DNA of 64,000 nucleotides from Hymenopus coronatus (Eukaryota > Arthropoda > Insecta > Mantodea > Hymenopodidae): the NCBI GenBank assembly GCA_030762935.1, contig CM060895.1:75933001-75997000 (forward strand), given 5' to 3'. The notes beneath the pieces are model-generated. The model did no database searches, was not told the origin of the DNA, and worked only from the letters and a program-made list of their open reading frames with translations. Positions 22,335 to 33,442 of the stretch are shown piece by piece (within the stretch, counting starts at the first letter, position 1; the number at the start of each line of letters is the position of its first letter). Made by a program: the position numbers and the translations under genes.

Positions 22335-23255
22335 GGTAAAGAAGAGTGACAATAGAATATACTAGGCTAAAACGATAGTAACATTTTTTTAAAAGCCGGT
22401 TGCCATGTGGATGAAATTCGCTTCTTTGTATTGCCAGGAGCAGAGAAGTTCCCGTATGTGAAAAGCTTTAAGTATATCAAAACTGAAATGTATATTGCAT
22501 AAATTTTGGATTTCAACGAGATCTACATATTTCATGTAGTAAGTTTTTGTTTATCTCTTACGGTTTATCAGTTATTCAAAATTCAGTAAAACTCACCAAA
22601 ATAAAGAGGATTTAATAGGTTTTTCCCAGAAAAGTTAAGATAAACACTTTGTCTGGTAAATATCTTTAATATGCGGTATTTTAATCAAAATCGTTAGCCA
22701 TTTTTAAGAAAAAAAAAAGCATTTTCGAACATTTTTTCATGTAAAGGGTAGTTTTGGGTGAGGGAATTTTCCTCAAAATCTTCGTATCCCATCCTTGGAA
22801 GATACTAAAACTTATATACCAAGTTTAGTATTTAGCGACATTTGGTTGTTTTTTTTTTTTTTTTTTTTTTTTTTTCGGAAGTGCTTAACGCCCGATTTTA
22901 CTGCTTGTGGCACCACAGGTAATAATGACATTGGTGATACGTACATGAAATGGAGCACCGGTGGAATGCGATGGCGGGGGAATCCGGAGAACCCAGAGAA
23001 AACCCGCCCCTGTTACGCTTTGTCCGTCATAAATCTCAAATCCGTTGCTTGGGATCAAACCCGGGCGCGGTATTTTTGTTTTTCAGTTATCCTTTTCATT
23101 GACATAAGGACACGCAATTGGACCTTTTTCTAAAAATGAATTTTATGGATACAGACGACCCTAAAACGTCTGATTCCGATGAAATCCGGGTTTTTATTTT
23201 TGGGTGCAATATAATACCTTCTCTATACACCAAGTACATAGTGCGTGTAGAGAAA
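22335..23255 (-). repeat. Rep-1 copy interrupted by a SINE
   Basis: 22335-22853 and 23076-23255 form one minus-orientation copy (left end truncated). SINE E sits between them. The right end has ACACCAAGTACATAGTGCGTGTAGAG. Confidence 0.8.
22854..23075 (-). repeat. SINE (family E) with poly-A tail, inserted in Rep-1
   Basis: On the minus strand: B-box GGGTTTGATCCCAAG near the head, GGGTTCTCCGGATTCCCCCGCC, CACCGGTGCTCCATTTCATG, then GGGCGTTAAGCAC and a poly-A of over 20. The 8-bp direct repeat TTGTTTTT at 22846-22853 and 23076-23083 is a target-site duplication, so the insertion is retroposition into Rep-1. Confidence 0.8.
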
Positions 23256-23308
23256 TTAAAAATACACAAAGAACAATACTTACTATATATCGTATGAAAG
23301 ATACACAT

Positions 23309-23580
23309 GTCGCCCTCCATGGTGTAAGGGTTACCATGTTAACTTTATATACCCAAGTTCGCGGGTTCTAACCTGGCGAAAGGCGATGGATATTTTCGGG
23401 CGTAAAGTCCTTAGCATTTCTTCCGTGGGTCCCGTGTCGTAGATTTACGGTACATAAAATAACCTCAAGCCTGATAGAGAGACCTCTGAGCAAAATTAGG
23501 CGGTCTTTCACGCCCAGTATAGAATGGGACGCTGAGAATCACAGCAGTTAAAGAGCGTCCATAAATAAAACGCCATTTCA
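23309..23580 (+). repeat. SINE family A, intact-looking copy
   Basis: tRNA-like head (GCCCTCCATGGTGTAAGGGTT; B-box CGGGTTCTAACC), then TTTTCGGGCGTAAAGTCC, GCCTGATAGAGAGACCTC, TTTCACGCCCAGTATAG and the tail AGCGTCCATAAATAAAACGCC. About 270 bp and uninterrupted, so it defines the family length. Confidence 0.8.
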
Positions 23581-24342
23581 TTTTGAAAAATACACGCACC
23601 ATTCAAATCAATGGTAAAATGGCCGCTGATATTACAAGAAACACGTCTCCACAGAAAAGGCATTTATTTCAGCTTGTTAGGAGCACGAGACAACACGGAA
23701 GGCCAGAAAGCGAAACTGTCATATATGCTTTTGTATCCGGAATAAAACGAAATGGCAGGCATTATACAAGTTTCCTTTCTTGCTGCGCCAAGCAGGTTTG
23801 TAACAAAATGGTCGCTGCCTTAGGCTAGCTCCTACACCATATGGTAAATGGATGATGCGTTCTGTGAAACACGCAAACACATACACAAACCTTTGCAACA
23901 TATACAAAGGGCTACTCATGTTAATAACAGCGCTTATTTCTTGAGGTAATGCTGCTAAGCTTTGAGGTCAGAGATTATTGTATGTGCGTATAAACAAGAG
24001 AATGTTGGAAGTTATGCGCCTCTGTTGTAATTAATTGTTATTATCCAGCAAGTAACCTTGCTCACATATAACAGGTGTGAATATTAGATTTAGAAGCGTG
24101 AGTATTAAACTTAAGGGGACTTACGACTGAAATTCTCAACTGCTTTAGTTTTTATGTATTTAATATTGAAAATATAATTCCCTGCACAAGTATTAGGTTC
24201 TATAATTTTAGCAGGAGTTTTATTTTAGAATAATACGAATTAACACGAGTGCTTGAATATTTAGTAGAAATTGGCATAATAAATAATATATTGTGATTAA
24301 ATACCAAATATTACCAATGCGGGAAAATTAGTTCCCAAGTTT
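23581..24342. other. Unassigned stretch
   Basis: 23583-23830 is somewhat GC-richer and open for 81 codons on the plus strand, but the composition shows no motif and the call is not supported. The rest is AT-rich. Confidence 0.3.
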
Positions 24343-25160
24343 TCACTTTCTCTACACATACAATGTACATATTGTATAGAGAAAGTATTGCATTCCACTC
24401 AAAATTTGATTTCGAGATTTTACTTTTTAAGTCCCCCTTAATCCAATATAAGCATTTTAGAAAACAGTCTGTCTGTTTTTGTGTGTGTGTCTGTAGGCAG
24501 CAGAGCTCAAAAACGAAAAGTACGTTAAATGTTAAACTTGGTATATAAGTTCAGCATCTTCCAAAAATGCAACACGAGGATTTTCAAGAAAATCCCCACT
24601 CCCTCTATATAATTACCAGTTAAACAACAAAAAATGTAGAACATCTGGCCTTTATAAAAAATGACTGTCACAATTATGATTAAAATACAGCATATTAAAC
24701 ATATCTACTTGCATGAAAAATAAAATGTACATCTTGAACTTTCTGGGAATAGGCTCCGAAGAACTATTTATTCTGGATTAATTTTGCTAAATTCTGCATA
24801 ACTGTAATCCTACTACACAAAACATTTAGATGTTATTAAAACACACAATTTATGATATATACATTTTTTTCATGGAGTTGACCGTTTTCAAGTTATTGTT
24901 ATTGGTTTCAGTTTTAATATACTTTTTCTTCTACCGGAATTTGACAATTCCTGGCCGTGTAAAGAAATGGATTTCAATCCCATAGCAACCAGATTTGAAA
25001 TATTTGACTATCGCTTTAGCCTAGTGGACTCCAATATTTCCAATATACTTACAAGAAAGCAAGTAATAAGACCATTTCTGCCAATGTTTATCTTGATAGA
25101 AGAATAAACTTCTTATTTGTTACTGATATCTAGAAGAAATCATGAGCATACAACACACAA
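24343..25160 (+). repeat. Rep-1, complete copy
   Basis: Begins with a near-perfect palindromic end (CACTTTCTCTACACATACAA then TGTACATATTGTATAGAGAAAG) and a short TG tract. The right end is decayed (GAAGAAATCATGAGCATACAAC). Confidence 0.85.
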
Positions 25161-25513
25161 TATATTTTAATTTCAATTATATCTTGGTATAAATAGTTAT
25201 TTGCGTGTTTTAAATTGATGTACCCAAAATATTGTATTAATGTTTCCTTGTTGCAGGTAAATATGAGTCCATAAAATGTATAATCCTTCTTTCCTCTGAA
25301 TTTCTAGAAAAATGTCGATGATTGGATGCCAAAATATATATCATAAAACTCTAATAAAAAGTTTAATTCTTGTGATTTTCTTTAACTGTTAATGTACATA
25401 TTTGGAAAAGTAGGACTTCATCGTAAGTAGCACTTTATACAGAGAAAATGCTGGAAAAGTGTTGAAGTGAGATGAAAGCAAACCAAGATCTACTCACGTT
25501 AAAACTGCCTTTA
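25161..25513. other. Unassigned stretch
   Basis: AT-rich, nothing recognised. Confidence 0.3.
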
Positions 25514-25731
25514 GCCCGCCTGTGTAGTGTGGTGGTAGCGTGTCTGCTTCACATTCGAATCTCGCTTAGGGTAAGTTACCCGGATAAGATTTTTTCGTGG
25601 TTTTCCCTTATCCTGAAAAGATGAATGTCGAGTAACTTTAAGCTCCATGTAACCCGAGATCATTTGAGCATCATTTCAACAATTTCATTCATCATCCGAT
25701 ATGGCAAAAAAAAAAAAAAAAAAAAAAAAAA
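25514..25731 (+). repeat. tRNA-derived SINE (family B) with poly-A tail
   Basis: tRNA-like head (GTAGTGTGGTGGTAGCGTG as A-box, ATTCGAATCTCGC as B-box), body GGGTAAGTTACCCGGATAAG, TTTTTTCGTGGTTTTCCC, GAGTAACTTTAAGCTCCATG, and a terminal poly-A of about 25. Same body as the copy at 12.5 kb, better preserved. Confidence 0.85.
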
Positions 25732-25788
25732 CGCCTTCCCCACAGAATAAGTTTAACAATTATTCAGTCTCTTTAATGCTAGATAATA

Positions 25789-26648
25789 CAGGGTTACTAC
25801 AAAAGAAATAGACAACTTCAACTGCCTGTAAAACAAAAACTATTAGAAATAGCAGCCTAATTATTTTGGAGGTATGTTGAGAAACTCTCAGAGTTTCGTT
25901 TGTTACTATTGGTAACGCTGTGGTGTTTTGTTTGTTGTTGCAGAAGCTGAAATGGCGGAAAATCCTGTGGAAAAGGCATATTGCGTGTTGGAATTTGCTA
26001 GAACGCAATCAGCAACTGTTGTCCAACGACATTTTAGAACACGTTACCACAAAACGCCACCGACTAGACAACCTATGACTGGTATAGAAAATTCGAGACA
26101 ACGGGATGTTTGTGCAAAGGGAAGAGCTCGGGAAGACCAAGAGTTTCGGAAGAAAACGTTGAACGTGTTCGTTCTGCCTACATAAGAAGCACAGAAATCG
26201 ACATCTAGGGCAAGCATGCAATTACAAATTCAACAGCAAACTGTATGGAAAATCTTGCGGAAGCGACTGCACATGATGCCTTACAGATTACAGATGTTGC
26301 AGTTTCTGAGTGAAGAAGATAACGGCGTGACTTTTGCATCGACATGTTGAAGACGATGCTGGTTTTTGTGAGCGCATCATTTCATTTTTGTGGTAACGTG
26401 TTCTAAAATGTCGTTGGACAACAGTTGTTGATTGCGTTCTAGCAAATTCCAACACGCAATATGCCTTTTCCACAGGATTTTCCGCCATTTCAGCTTCAAC
26501 AACAAACAAAACACTACAGCGTTACCAATAGTAACAAACAAAACTTTGAAAGTTTTTCAACATACCTCCAAAATAATTAGGTTGCTATCTCTAATATTTT
26601 TTGTTTTACAGGCAGTTGAAGTTGTCTATTTCTTTTGTAGTAACCCTG
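25789..26648. mobile_element. Fold-back mariner-type element with two inverted transposase N-termini
   Basis: The ends CAGGGTTACTAC and GTAGTAACCCTG are perfect inverses, flanked by TA on both sides. The inverted arms are about 260 bp and almost identical. Each arm encodes the transposase N-terminus facing inward: MAENPVEKAYCVLEFARTQS starts at 25952 on plus and at 26488 on minus. The centre (26040-26390) holds later transposase sequence on plus (ENVERVR, QQQTVWKILRKRLHM) with frameshifts. This helix-turn-helix type (Pfam DUF4817-like, from memory) occurs in insect mariner/IS630 elements. The DDE region is absent, so the element is non-autonomous. Confidence 0.85.
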
Positions 26649-26650
26649 TA

Positions 26651-27400
26651 TTTTACTATAAAAAAGTAAGGGAAAGCAAAATAAAAATTGGAAATCCGGG
26701 AAATGGCGATCAAAGTTAAATCAAATATCCATGTGCATGTATTCGACCAGAATGTTTATAGAGGATGGTCAGTAAAAAAAAAACACGTTCAAGGTGACAC
26801 CTGATGAGACAAATTCAGAAGATCCCGGGTGCGATCACCGGGAATCGCCCACTGTGACCCATGGCAGATTTTTGGTTTACCCGGGTCACCAGATGAATTC
26901 TGAGGTGGTTTCTCATCTAGAATGTTTTATTTTTCATAATTTCCCTTTCATTCCGTTTCCCTCTCATGTTTCCTTGTGCAATCAGGTTCGAGGTGTATGT
27001 ACGTGCGGGCAGATTGTGCTGATGCATTGCCAATACATAGATTTCTCGCCGTGGTCACTAGATGGGTTGCCAGTCCTGGTTATTGAATTTGAAAAAAATA
27101 GGGACTTCCGCGCGTTTCTAATTTAAATTATTTAGTTTTTAATTTTGTTTATGTAAATTACTTTATGACCTTTTATTTCAATATTAGAATAGCTTTAGCT
27201 GTTTTGGTTAAAATAACATATTTAGTACATAATGTTATATTTATAAAGTATTAAAACATTTTAATTTTAAAAATATTTTATTTTATACATTTGTTTATCT
27301 ATTTTGTTTATTTATTTGCTGGTAACCAGTCTGCCTGCAGCCTATGGATTCCTATGGTTCTTCAAATCATCCTATTATCAGCTCTATTTCACTATGGACC
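26651..27400. other. Mostly unassigned; possible SINE at 26800-27110
   Basis: 26815-26850 has GATCCCGGGTGCGATCACCGGG, which resembles a tRNA T-arm (B-box-like) followed by GC-richer sequence, suggesting a SINE of another family. No second copy is present in the window. 27130-27300 is very AT-rich. Confidence 0.3.
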
Positions 27401-27660
27401 ATTTTTTATGCGCGTTGGCGAAAGTAGTGAAAAAAACTATAAATAGGGAGCGCATTTTGAGTATGCAAATACTCAATTTTAGTTGCACATTTACCTATAG
27501 ACCCAAGCAGCACGTGCCGTCCAAACCGGTTTTTGAACAGACACAAAGCACAGGTGGCGAGAGCGCCAACACCATCGCTCGAGAGCGGATTGTGAGTGTA
27601 GCGATTCCGCCTGTCTCTGACGTCATAAATCCCCATAGAGCTATTAAGCTGAAATCTCTC
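27401..27660. promoter_or_regulatory. Promoter-like GC-rich island
   Basis: Clustered motifs in otherwise AT-rich DNA: TATAAATAG at 27438-27446; a perfect 8-bp-arm inverted repeat TTGAGTAT-GCAA-ATACTCAA containing the octamer ATGCAAAT just downstream; an E-box CACGTG at 27511-27516; a palindromic CRE TGACGTCA at 27618-27625. The combination suggests a cis-regulatory or promoter element, direction uncertain (TATA fits plus). No downstream gene was identified, so function is inferred from motifs alone. Confidence 0.35.
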
Positions 27661-28039
27661 AAACGTTTCCAGGCCTGCGATACAATTAATTTAATGTTAA
27701 GCTAATGTTGATGGTAATGGAGAGTGATGGATCCTTTTGGATACAAAAATCCTTAGTATGGACTTTCATCAGAAGGATAGGAAAGCAGCTGAAACAATTT
27801 TATGTGCACGTAAAGGACCCATACCTAGAAAAAAAAATGCTCCTGGGCTCAATTTTCCATGTTTCATATTACAGAGAGTCGTGTTTCGTCTTACAGAGAC
27901 ATCTATAATCAATGAGTTGACCACTCGGTACTTTTAGTGACGAACTCGCGAACTAGAAACTCCCTCATCAAAAACTACTGTAGTGGTGGCGCAATATAGC
28001 CGAGATGGCATGATTGAACTTGAACAATACTACCACTTA
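27661..28039. other. Unassigned stretch
   Basis: No repeat or coding feature recognised. It would be the 5' part of a transcript if the island at 27.4 kb is a plus-strand promoter. Confidence 0.25.
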
Positions 28040-28160
28040 AGCTCTTTTTATATAGTGTTTAACGCCCACAAACGGTAACACAGGCGATGATGCACCTAAT
28101 GAAAATGGAGCACCGGTGGAATGCCATGGCGGGGGAAACTGGAGGAATCCGGAAAAAATA
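28040..28160 (-). repeat. SINE family E fragment
   Basis: Minus-strand match to the 3' two thirds of the copy at 22.9 kb (CCCCCGCCATGGCATTCCAC, CGGTGCTCCATTT, GGGCGTTAAACAC). The tRNA-like head and poly-A are missing. Confidence 0.7.
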
Positions 28161-28257
28161 CGTACCAGAGCAGCTTGGTCTTGCACATATCCACATGCTA
28201 CTGCTCTTTCTAACACTTTCCTAAGTGTTAGCCAAAATGTCAAATATATTTCTACTT

Positions 28258-29106
28258 GAAAAATCTTATGTGTACCATTCACATGACTTTCTCTATATCC
28301 CTGCAACAAGTTATTCTTAAAAAGCTTATGTTTTTATTTACTTCATGCTAATCTAGAAAAATTAGCAGAAATAGTCTTACCTTCTTCCTTTAAATAGAAA
28401 GGAAATAAGGGAGTAGCATAGGTTAAAGCGATAGTCAAAAGCTGGTTACTATGTGACTGAAGTTTCTTTGTTTGTATGGATGAGTTCACAAATTCCTGTA
28501 TGAGAAAAGTTAAGATTTTCGACCCTGAAAACAAACAAGGAATATCTAAAAAACGATCAACTCCAAGAAAGAAATGTATACAACATAAATTGTGCGTTTT
28601 AATGTGCTCTACATTTTTTGTGTGGTAAGTTTTTGTCTATCTCTTACTGTTTAGCAGTTATACAAAATTCCGTAAAATTCACTCAGAATAGTCTTATTTC
28701 AAAATATATATTTTATTTGTCGGGTAAATATCTTTAATATACGACATTTTAATCAAAATCGTTAAGAGCCATTTTTTAGAAAATCAAAACTTTCGAAAAA
28801 AGTTCCATGTAAAGGGTAGTTTGTGGTGGGGGAATTTTTCTCAAAATCTTCCTGTCGCATCCCTGGAAGATTCTAAACTTAAATACCAAGTTTGGTATTT
28901 TACCGACTTTTCGTTTTCGAGTTATCGTGTTCAGACACACACGGACACACACACACACACACGGACCGTTTTCTGAAAATACCTTTTTTTTAGATAAAGG
29001 GGGCCCTAAAACATATATTTCTGGTGAAATCTCGATATCGAACTTATTGGCGGAGTGCAATACCTTCTCTATACGCTATGTACATAGTTCGTATAGAGAA
29101 AGTAAA
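28258..29106 (-). repeat. Rep-1, complete copy
   Basis: TTATGTGTACCATTCACATGAC to ATAGAGAAAGTAAAA. It carries two CA runs separated by a GG, ending in ACGGACC. One of the best-preserved copies, close to those at 58.5 and 60.9 kb. Confidence 0.9.
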
Positions 29107-29255
29107 AACCTGTCGACGCTCTCTAGTAATAAATAACCAAACTATCAAGATTGAAAATGACCTGAAATGGAGTTGTTCTGCTTTTGCCTGTGAACGTCCA
29201 AATACTCAAAACACTTGCCTTATTCTAGCGACAGAAGAGCACAGCTGTGTTCATT
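29107..29255. other. Short unassigned stretch
   Basis: Directly downstream of the candidate minus-strand coding sequence; contains AG|GCAAGT, a GC-type donor consensus, on the minus strand near 29215. Confidence 0.3.
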
Positions 29256-29396
29256 TCAATGGCCCGATGAAACGTTTCTGGTGTCCGAATGGGAAGTTTC
29301 CGAGTCGAGCACTAGGACGATGTCTTTTGTAGGTTTCCCATATCCTGCCTCGTACACAAACAAGGCAAGTAGCAGAACAACCCTTATCGTAGCCAT
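29256..29396 (-). CDS. Candidate small secreted peptide (46 aa)
   Basis: A minus-strand frame begins with ATG at 29396 immediately after a good acceptor (TTTGCCTTTGTGTGCATATGCAG). It encodes a classic signal peptide, MATIRVVLLLALFVYEAGYG, followed by KPTKDIVLVLDSETSH and a hydrophilic end with a TGA stop at 29256-29258. Codon third positions are GC-richer than the surroundings. An intron just before the start codon is common in insect peptide genes. I do not recognise the mature sequence, and it lacks Cys pairs and dibasic sites. The frame is also open upstream of this ATG, so the start is a choice. Confidence 0.35.
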   Translation of the reverse strand: MATIRVVLLLALFVYEAGYGKPTKDIVLVLDSETSHSDTRNVSSGH

Positions 29397-30865
29397 CTGC
29401 ATATGCACACAAAGGCAAACATTCCATCTGTGCTGAGTAAACACGCCATGATTAAATGCGAAAGGCAAGATTATAACGGTTCTCTGGTTCACTGCAATTC
29501 ATTCGGTAAATCGCAATGCAGAGATGTTACTCCATATTCATTAACTTATTAATTAGTGTATCTGCGGTTTACAATGCTTGTCGGCATTTTCTTGCTCAAC
29601 GGGGCTTCTGTAAACAGTTCAGCTTATCAAACATTAAATGCGTATTACAATAGTGACCTAAGTAAGCTAAAACACAGAGATATTCAGCGATTACAGGTTT
29701 AATAAACAAAGTAATACAGTTAACCCTCGCCATCACAAAATTCTCTCTACAGTTGCCGTCCAATTGGCAAAGTACATCTATATAGACTTCCAACAAGTCA
29801 TTGATTTATAACAGATATGAACCGTAACTCATTCCACTCCGTGAGAAACATTGGCGCATGCCACTATGCAACGTAATGGAATGTTTATAAATACAAGTCC
29901 TTCCTTCCTGCGTCTAGTGTTGTCTTTTTTACTTATTTCTTTCTTTCCTTTAATAATATACTTTACTCTGGGCGAAGCATCAATAACTGCTGCAAAATCT
30001 ATTTACACAGCTTTAACAGATGAACCAAATGGTCTTCGAGTAGTCTATGGTGATATTAGTTTTTAATATTAATTTATTTTAGAAAACCTTTGTTTGCAAG
30101 TGTATGTGAAGCCAAACATGTTCATTGAATGTGATGCATATAAATGTTTCGCAAATTAATTCTTAGACAATAGCTTAAATAACACCCAACCTTTTTCTTT
30201 CAAATAATTTATGATCCTACAATTTTGTAAAGCAGGTAATTCTATTTGCAAATAAAATGGAGCTTGTGAATATGTAATTACTACTATATTTACAGTGTTT
30301 CGAAGCTGATATTCTGTTTATATCTGCTTGAAACTGCACATTTGCTGCTGAGCACAAATGACAATGTAATTAGATGTGACTAACCAGCACTTCTCCCCCT
30401 GATTAATATGGATGAAAACGAGTTTTGAACGTCAGCACATCCCAAGACATACCCTGTCCAGGAACTAATGGCAATACAAAAAGAATTTGCATTATTATAA
30501 TTCTAGAAAATAACATTTTACCATTCCTGCCGTTAGGAAACAGAAAAAATCTAAAAAGAGACATTTAACGTCCTCAATCTCATATTTCAAGACAAAATGG
30601 GCTCTTAGTAACACTGAAGTAGTCCTGAAGGATGGGCCTCGAAGAGCTGTTCCTCAGCATTTTTTAAATACTGCAAAAATTTGGTTTGAAGAAGGGCAAA
30701 ATAAAAAGAAATTGCAATAAATGCAATAAGAGGTTATATTTCTTTCGAAATCATTTGTATAATAACCACTTTTAGCATTTCTATGTATATACTATTATAC
30801 TATAAATTATTGGGTATGTGCCATTTTCTATAGCATTTAATAGTTTTCAATAGTCTTTTTGAAAA
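29397..30865. other. Unassigned stretch
   Basis: No Rep-1 or SINE copy recognised. A plus-strand frame at 29851-30066 has a hydrophobic segment (LSFLLISFFPLIIYF), but its codon use is AT-rich like the background and it is not called. Confidence 0.3.
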
Positions 30866-31696
30866 TAATCTACTGTGTACCATTCACATGCCTTTGTCTA
30901 TATCTCTGTAAAATACATCTTTATTATCGAAAGGTTTTTTCTTCTATCCAGTTCATGCTGATCGAGATAAACATTAGCAGACATGATATTATTTGCTCCC
31001 TTGTAAGTAGAAGGGAAAGATGGGAATACACTAGGTTAAAGCGATAGTAAAATCCTTTAGAAACTGGGCCCTATGGGAATAATTCAAGTTCGTTTCGTTT
31101 TGCATTGTCAGAAGAAAAACAAAAGAGAAATAAAAGGAAAGGTGGCCCCATTTGAGCTAAGCTACGTAGTTTAAAATTGAAACCAATAACAAAGAATATC
31201 TCGGAAACGGTCAACCCTAAAAACATATGACATTATTTGGGTGTTTTAACGATATATACATGTTTGTTTATTTCGTTCGGGTAACGAATTATGCAAAATT
31301 TAGCATACTTCATCTAGAATACACAGGTCTTCCGAAGCTATTCCCAGAAAATTTAAGATATACATTTTATTTGTGATGTAAATATCTTTATTATACGGTA
31401 TTTTAATAAATCGTTAATGTCTTTGAGAAAGATAACATGTAAAGATAAGTTGGGGGGTGAGAGGTTTTCTTGAAACTCTTCGCTTCATATCCCTGGAAGA
31501 TACTAAACTAAAATATCTTGTGCGGTATTTAATAGTTTTTTAGTTTTTGAGCTAAGCCGTCCACACACACATAACGGACATAGTCATGGGCCCTAAAAAC
31601 ATATATTTCCGGTGAAATCGCGACATCGAATTTTTGGAGGGAATACAATACCGTCTCTATACACTATGAACATCTGATACGCTCTAAAAAAATTGC
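30866..31696 (-). repeat. Rep-1, complete copy
   Basis: From CTGTGTACCATTCACATGCC to TACACTATGAACATCTGATAC. It is the ACAAAAGAGAAATAAAAGG subfamily; the terminal palindrome is partly lost. Confidence 0.85.
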
Positions 31697-32688
31697 TTTC
31701 TCTACATATCAATATCATTTATTTAGATTCGTCCAGCACTATTTATCCTTGTTTCCTTGTGAATGGAAGAAAAATAAAAGACTAAGCCAAAGCGAAAGTC
31801 AAATGGTTAAAAGCAGGTTGTTAGGCGATTGAAAGCATTTCTTTGCATGACCAGGAGTTGACAAATTCCAATGTGTGAGAAAAGTTTAGGTATTTTGAAA
31901 CTGAAATCAATATCGAGAATTCTCCGAAAATACACATTTTATAACCTCCTGTATAAAAAAAAAAACAAGCATTTTTAGAAAAATGTCCGTGACTAGGAAC
32001 ACATCTCAAAAACGAAAAGTAGCCTTCCAAGGATACCACACGAAGATTTTGAGGATGCAAAATATTTTGAGGATACCTATACCAAGCTACCCTTAAATGG
32101 AAAAAGTTTCGAAAATTTTTATTTTCTCAAAAATAGCCCCAACGATTTTGATTAAAATACCGTACATTAAATATATTTATATAGCAAATAAAATGTATAG
32201 TTTAAATTTTCTGGGAATAGCAACTAAAGACCTCTATTCTGAATGAATTTTGCTGGATTTTATGTAACTGGTAAACCGTAGGAGTTAAGACAGAAACGTA
32301 CTACACAGATAATGTAGATTACGTTAAAACACACAATTTATGTCTTATACGTTTTTTCGTGGAATTGACCATTTCTGAGATATTCCTTGTTATTTGTTTC
32401 AGATCTAAAATACTTAAACCTGTTTCACACGGAAAGTTGTAAACTCCTGGTCCTGCATAGAAACGGATTTTAACCACATGACAACCAGCTTTTAAAAGAT
32501 TTGATTATCGTTTTAACCTAGTTTATTTCTTTATTTCCTTCTACTTGCAAGGAAGCAAGTAATTAAGACAATTTCTGCTAATGTTTATCTGGATTATATA
32601 AAGTAGATGGAAGAATATGCTTTTAAAAATAGTTTGTTACAGCGATGCAAAGAAAGTCATGTGAATGGAACACATCAGATTACGCTTC
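31697..32688. repeat. Chimeric Rep-1: minus fragment joined to a plus copy
   Basis: 31697-31904 is minus orientation (TTTCTCTACATATC to TTTTGAAACTGAAATCAAT). At 31905 it flips to plus (CGAGAATTCTCCGAAAATAC) and runs to an intact stem-loop end (AAAGTCATGTGAATGGAACAC). The junction looks like an internal recombination between opposite copies. Confidence 0.75.
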
Positions 32689-32811
32689 TGGAAATTCTGC
32701 CAAGTATATTCCGAAAATGCTGTGTTTTAATGGTGTTACCATATTTTATATTTGTAAGTAGTTTCATATCCTAAATATTTGTGATGGCCCAATTGTACTG
32801 AAACACTGCTG

Positions 32812-32892
<81 letters not shown>
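32812..32892. repeat. (ATT)n microsatellite
   Basis: About 27 perfect ATT units, not associated with a Rep-1 copy. Confidence 0.97.
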
Positions 32893-32893
<1 letters not shown>

Positions 32894-33159
32894 TGTCTTC
32901 TGTAAAGAGAGCTGTAATTTATATTCTTCACATAATATTATATTAAATTTATGTATGGTCTTTTGTAAATTGTCTTCGCTTTCTTGGAAATTTAGCTCGT
33001 CATACGGAATAAAAAAGAATTTAATATACTTCGTGAGTTCAGTGTATCTCCGTCCGTAATATTTTTTTCCGTTCTTTAAGAATGTCCGGGTATGTACCTC
33101 TATATACCTAAGGTATATATAGTTATACAGTGTCTATGGCATCGCGTCGTATCAATATG

Positions 33160-33330
33160 CCGGTCCCCATGGTCACGCTCGCTAAAACCCTTCACTTTGG
33201 TGCTTCGTGGTGCACGGGATCATGGGTTCGAGTCCCGCCTTGTGCATGTTTGTTTGTGAATGTGTACATGTATGTGTATTTGTCGTAAAACAGAAAAAGG
33301 AAAACAAAGGAAACTTTTTATGTTTAGTAA
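33160..33330 (+). repeat. tRNA-derived SINE or tRNA pseudogene (family G)
   Basis: GGTCCCCATGGTCACGCTCGC resembles an A-box region and GGGTTCGAGTCCCGCC is a perfect B-box, about 60 bp apart, followed by TG-rich sequence. No second copy was noted. Confidence 0.5.
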
Positions 33331-33442
33331 ATTTGACAAGAACAGACATTTGGGCATGAAAGTGTCGTTTCAATTAATTAGTTTAATTATTATAACGGTA
33401 ATAATCCTCTCTTACATATATAATATTACACAGGCTAATGCT

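Noticed and set aside
27304..27705. 133-codon plus-strand open frame
   Set aside because: It crosses the promoter-like island. The composition is motif-driven and an opposite-strand frame of similar length exists.
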